NCBI GenBank assembly: GCA_038137215.1
Contig: JAYQBG010000043.1
Span: forward strand, 1 to 14,866
From: JABJAG01 sp038137215
GTDB lineage: Bacteria; Pseudomonadota; Alphaproteobacteria; UBA6615
DNA: 14,866 nt
Reading direction: 5' to 3'
The first letter of the stretch is position 1; every line of letters starts with the position of its first letter. The notes under the pieces were generated by a model. That model made no database searches and was not told where the DNA came from. It was given only the letters and a program-made list of their open reading frames with translations. Made by a program: the position numbers and the translations under genes. This document shows, in pieces, positions 12,867-14,866 of this stretch.

Positions 12867-14636
12867 ATGTCGGCGTGGGTCAGACGGGATCTCCTGCGCC
12901 TGTCGCCGGTTCGGCCCTGGTTCAAAGAGGTAACCCCGCCGAACTTGAAAGCCGATGCGTGGGCAGGGCTCACGAACGCCGCGATCGTGCTTCCCCAGGG
13001 CGTCGCGTTCGCGATTATTGCAGGATTGCCGCCGGACTTCGGGCTGTTTACGGCAATCGTCGTGACCATCGTTGCCGCGTTTTGGGGCTCTTCGATGGTC
13101 ATGGTCTCTGGCCCAACCACGGCCATTTCGGCGGTGGTGTTCGCCACATTGTCCCCATTCGCGGCACCCGGCACCGAGACCTACATACTGTTGGCGCTGA
13201 CGCTGACCTTTATGGTGGGTGCGTTGCAACTGCTGGCCGGACTGGCCGGCCTCGGTGCTCTTATCTCGTTTGTCTCGCACTCCGTCATCGTCGGTTTCAC
13301 AGCTGCTGCCGCCCTTTTGATTGCCGCGTCCCAACTTTCAGGCGCTCTCGGCATCGAAACGGCAGCGGGTGGCGGCGTCCTGGAACGTCTCCACCGTGTT
13401 ATCAAAGTCGTCGACCAGACATCGCTCGACGCTGTGATCGTGTCGGTCGTGACATTGGCCGTTCTGCTGGCCATGACGCGCCTCGACAAACGGCTCCCCG
13501 CCTACATCATCGCACTCATTGCGGGCAGCTTGACGGCATTCGTGCTGGGCGGTGCGGATGCCGGTATATCTCAGATCGCTCCGCTCGCGGCACCCGCACC
13601 CGGCCTGTCCTCTCCGACATTTTCGCCCGACATACTGGGTGGCCTCCTGCCCGGTGCCGCTGCCGTGGCGTTCGTCGGGCTTCTCGAGGCCATATCGATC
13701 GGTAAGTCCTTCGCCCTGCGGCGCAATGAGCGATATGACTCGAACCAGGAGATCATCGGTCAGGGCCTGTCGAATATGGCCGGATCGTTTCTGCAGTCCT
13801 ACGCCGGATCGGGGTCTTTCACACGATCGGGCCTGAATGCGGACAGCGGCGCCCGAACACCGATGGCGGCCATCTTCGCCGCCTTGATCCTGCTTGTCGC
13901 GCTCTTCGTGATCGCGCCGCTCGTGCGGTTCGTGCCAGTGCCCGCAATCGCGGCGATCATTCTCTATGTAGCGTGGAAGCTCGTGAACTTCTCCGAAATC
14001 CGGCACATCGTCACGAGCAGCAGGACCGAGACACTCATTCTGCTCGCGACATTCCTCACAGGCATCCTGTCGGAACTCGACTTCGCTATTCTCGTCGGCG
14101 TGATTGTCTCGCTGGCCGCCTTCCTGAACGAAAGCGCCCACCCGTCCGTGGGGATCGGCGGTCCCATCGAGATCAATGGACGGCGGGTATTCCGGAATGT
14201 CTATGCCAACAACATCCCCGAATGCCCGCAGATCGCAAACCTGCGCATAGAGGGACCGCTTTTCTTCGGCTCAGTCGAGCACATAGACGAGAAGTTTCGG
14301 GAGATCGAGCGGAAATCCGGCGGGACACGCACAGTCCTGCTCGGGCTGAAGGGCGTCGGCAAAATCGACCTGACGGGCGCCGATTTCTTGCTCGACGAAT
14401 GCCGAGCTGCGCGGAGGCGCGGACAGGATTTCCATCTCATCGCATCACACCGCACTTCTCTGGATACGCTTGAGCGGTTGCATGTGACCGAGGTCGTCGG
14501 CGCGGATCACATTCACGGCAGCAAAGCGGACGCCATCCGTGCAGCCGTGGAAAGCGCGGATGAGGACATCTGCCGCACCTGTACTGCGCGCATATTTCAA
14601 GAATGCGCGGGAAAACCCGGTGCGCCGAATATCTGA
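12867..14636 (+). CDS. SulP-family anion (sulfate) transporter with STAS domain
   Basis: This 589-aa membrane protein has the SulP entry motif (AGLTNAAIVLPQGVAFAIIA, about residues 33-52) followed by the GLPPDFGLFTAIV stretch. The later signature SNQEIIGQGLSNMAGSF and GSFTRSGLNADSGARTP is also present. About ten to twelve hydrophobic spans precede a cytoplasmic STAS domain (about 445-560). The family moves sulfate, bicarbonate, chloride or dicarboxylates; sulfate is favoured here by the divergent sulfatases. The direction (uptake or efflux) cannot be read. The extreme C-terminus has a C569-x2-C572 ... C580 cluster (ICRTCTARIFQEC), which could bind metal. The start ATG 12867 is 3 bp after the marR stop and has no clear Shine-Dalgarno, so translation is probably coupled to marR. 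Confidence 0.93.
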   Translation: MSAWVRRDLLRLSPVRPWFKEVTPPNLKADAWAGLTNAAIVLPQGVAFAIIAGLPPDFGLFTAIVVTIVAAFWGSSMVMVSGPTTAISAVVFATLSPFAAPGTETYILLALTLTFMVGALQLLAGLAGLGALISFVSHSVIVGFTAAAALLIAASQLSGALGIETAAGGGVLERLHRVIKVVDQTSLDAVIVSVVTLAVLLAMTRLDKRLPAYIIALIAGSLTAFVLGGADAGISQIAPLAAPAPGLSSPTFSPDILGGLLPGAAAVAFVGLLEAISIGKSFALRRNERYDSNQEIIGQGLSNMAGSFLQSYAGSGSFTRSGLNADSGARTPMAAIFAALILLVALFVIAPLVRFVPVPAIAAIILYVAWKLVNFSEIRHIVTSSRTETLILLATFLTGILSELDFAILVGVIVSLAAFLNESAHPSVGIGGPIEINGRRVFRNVYANNIPECPQIANLRIEGPLFFGSVEHIDEKFREIERKSGGTRTVLLGLKGVGKIDLTGADFLLDECRAARRRGQDFHLIASHRTSLDTLERLHVTEVVGADHIHGSKADAIRAAVESADEDICRTCTARIFQECAGKPGAPNI

Positions 14637-14692
14637 AGACCGATCGACCGGAGTTCTGACAGAAGGTGACTATCGTGGAGGTGAGACCGTCG

Positions 14693-14866
14693 ATGGCGAT
14701 ACTCCAAAAAATAATTGTGAATGAAGTTCTCCGCCTGAGCCTATTGCCAATATCTGCGAGAAACCGCGGTGCCGCGTTACCCCTGGTATTCAGGTTCACG
14801 AGAAGGACCCGCGCGCGCGGCAGATGCGCACCCACGCCTATCCGGTGGAGGAATACTGGGTCGATA
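14693..14866 (+). CDS. Possible partial gene at window edge, frame unresolved
   Basis: Two + frames compete. ATG 14693 has an excellent GGAGGTGAG 7 nt upstream and its frame stays open to the window end. However, its later part is Arg-rich with rare AGG/AGA codons and looks like a shadow. A second frame, in register with 14782-14784, reads GIQVHEKDPRARQMR then THAYPVEEYWVD with strongly GC-ending codons and looks truly coding, but has no start before the stop at 14722-14724. A frameshift between them, real or from sequencing, would reconcile the two. The HAYPVEE-type motif is faintly like the region after the Rieske cluster in ring-hydroxylating oxygenases; I would not name it on that. Confidence 0.2.
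   Translation, partial: MAILQKIIVNEVLRLSLLPISARNRGAALPLVFRFTRRTRARGRCAPTPIRWRNTGSI

Noticed and set aside
12336..13334. 332-codon minus-strand frame opposite marR and sulP
   Set aside because: Antisense to two well-supported genes and interrupted by the same N gap; GC-rich genomes give such long shadows.
14437..14835. 132-codon minus-strand frame opposite the sulP 3' end
   Set aside because: Mostly antisense of the STAS domain codons; Arg/Cys-rich composition is typical of a shadow frame.
1..14866. CRISPR array, tRNA/rRNA genes, insertion sequences or phage attachment sites
   Set aside because: No regularly spaced repeats, RNA-gene signatures, transposase motifs or flanking inverted/direct repeats were seen.

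Overview
This is a GC-rich bacterial chromosome segment, most likely from an alphaproteobacterium. The tricarboxylate-type (TTT) transporter, soluble sulfatases, full-length FahA-type fumarylacetoacetase and GC-rich codon usage all fit that, but no rRNA or other lineage marker is present, so the taxonomic guess is soft. The window includes two runs of exactly ten N (1089-1098 and 12665-12674), which mark assembly joins.

Layout, left to right. (a) 1-312: a broken NAD-dependent epimerase fragment on the + strand, then AT-richer non-coding sequence. (b) 313-3264, minus strand: a compact three-gene tyrosine-catabolism operon, read hpd -> VOC metalloenzyme -> fahA. (c) 3265-3578: a leader/intergenic region with an AT-rich candidate promoter, a 9-bp direct repeat and a hairpin. 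(d) 3579-12283, minus strand: a seven-gene run read choline-sulfatase-like sulfatase -> tctC -> tctB -> tctA -> universal stress protein -> second sulfatase -> third sulfatase. Junctions are tight (overlaps or gaps of up to 69 bp). (e) 12284-12392: a divergent control region with a palindrome overlapping a TTGACA box. (f) 12393-14636, plus strand: a MarR-type regulator followed 3 bp later by a SulP anion transporter with a STAS domain. (g) 14637-14866: the unresolved 5' end of a possible further gene.

Working model (inference). The TctCBA transporter imports an organic anion. Three distinct type I sulfatases, all lacking signal peptides and so probably cytoplasmic, remove sulfate from it. SulP handles the inorganic sulfate, and the MarR protein, sensing a substrate or product, controls both divergent units. 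The adjacent hpd-VOC-fahA operon suggests that the desulfated carbon skeleton could be a phenolic or aromatic acid entering the tyrosine/homogentisate route. Homogentisate dioxygenase, maleylacetoacetate isomerase and the formylglycine-generating enzyme the sulfatases need are not in this window.
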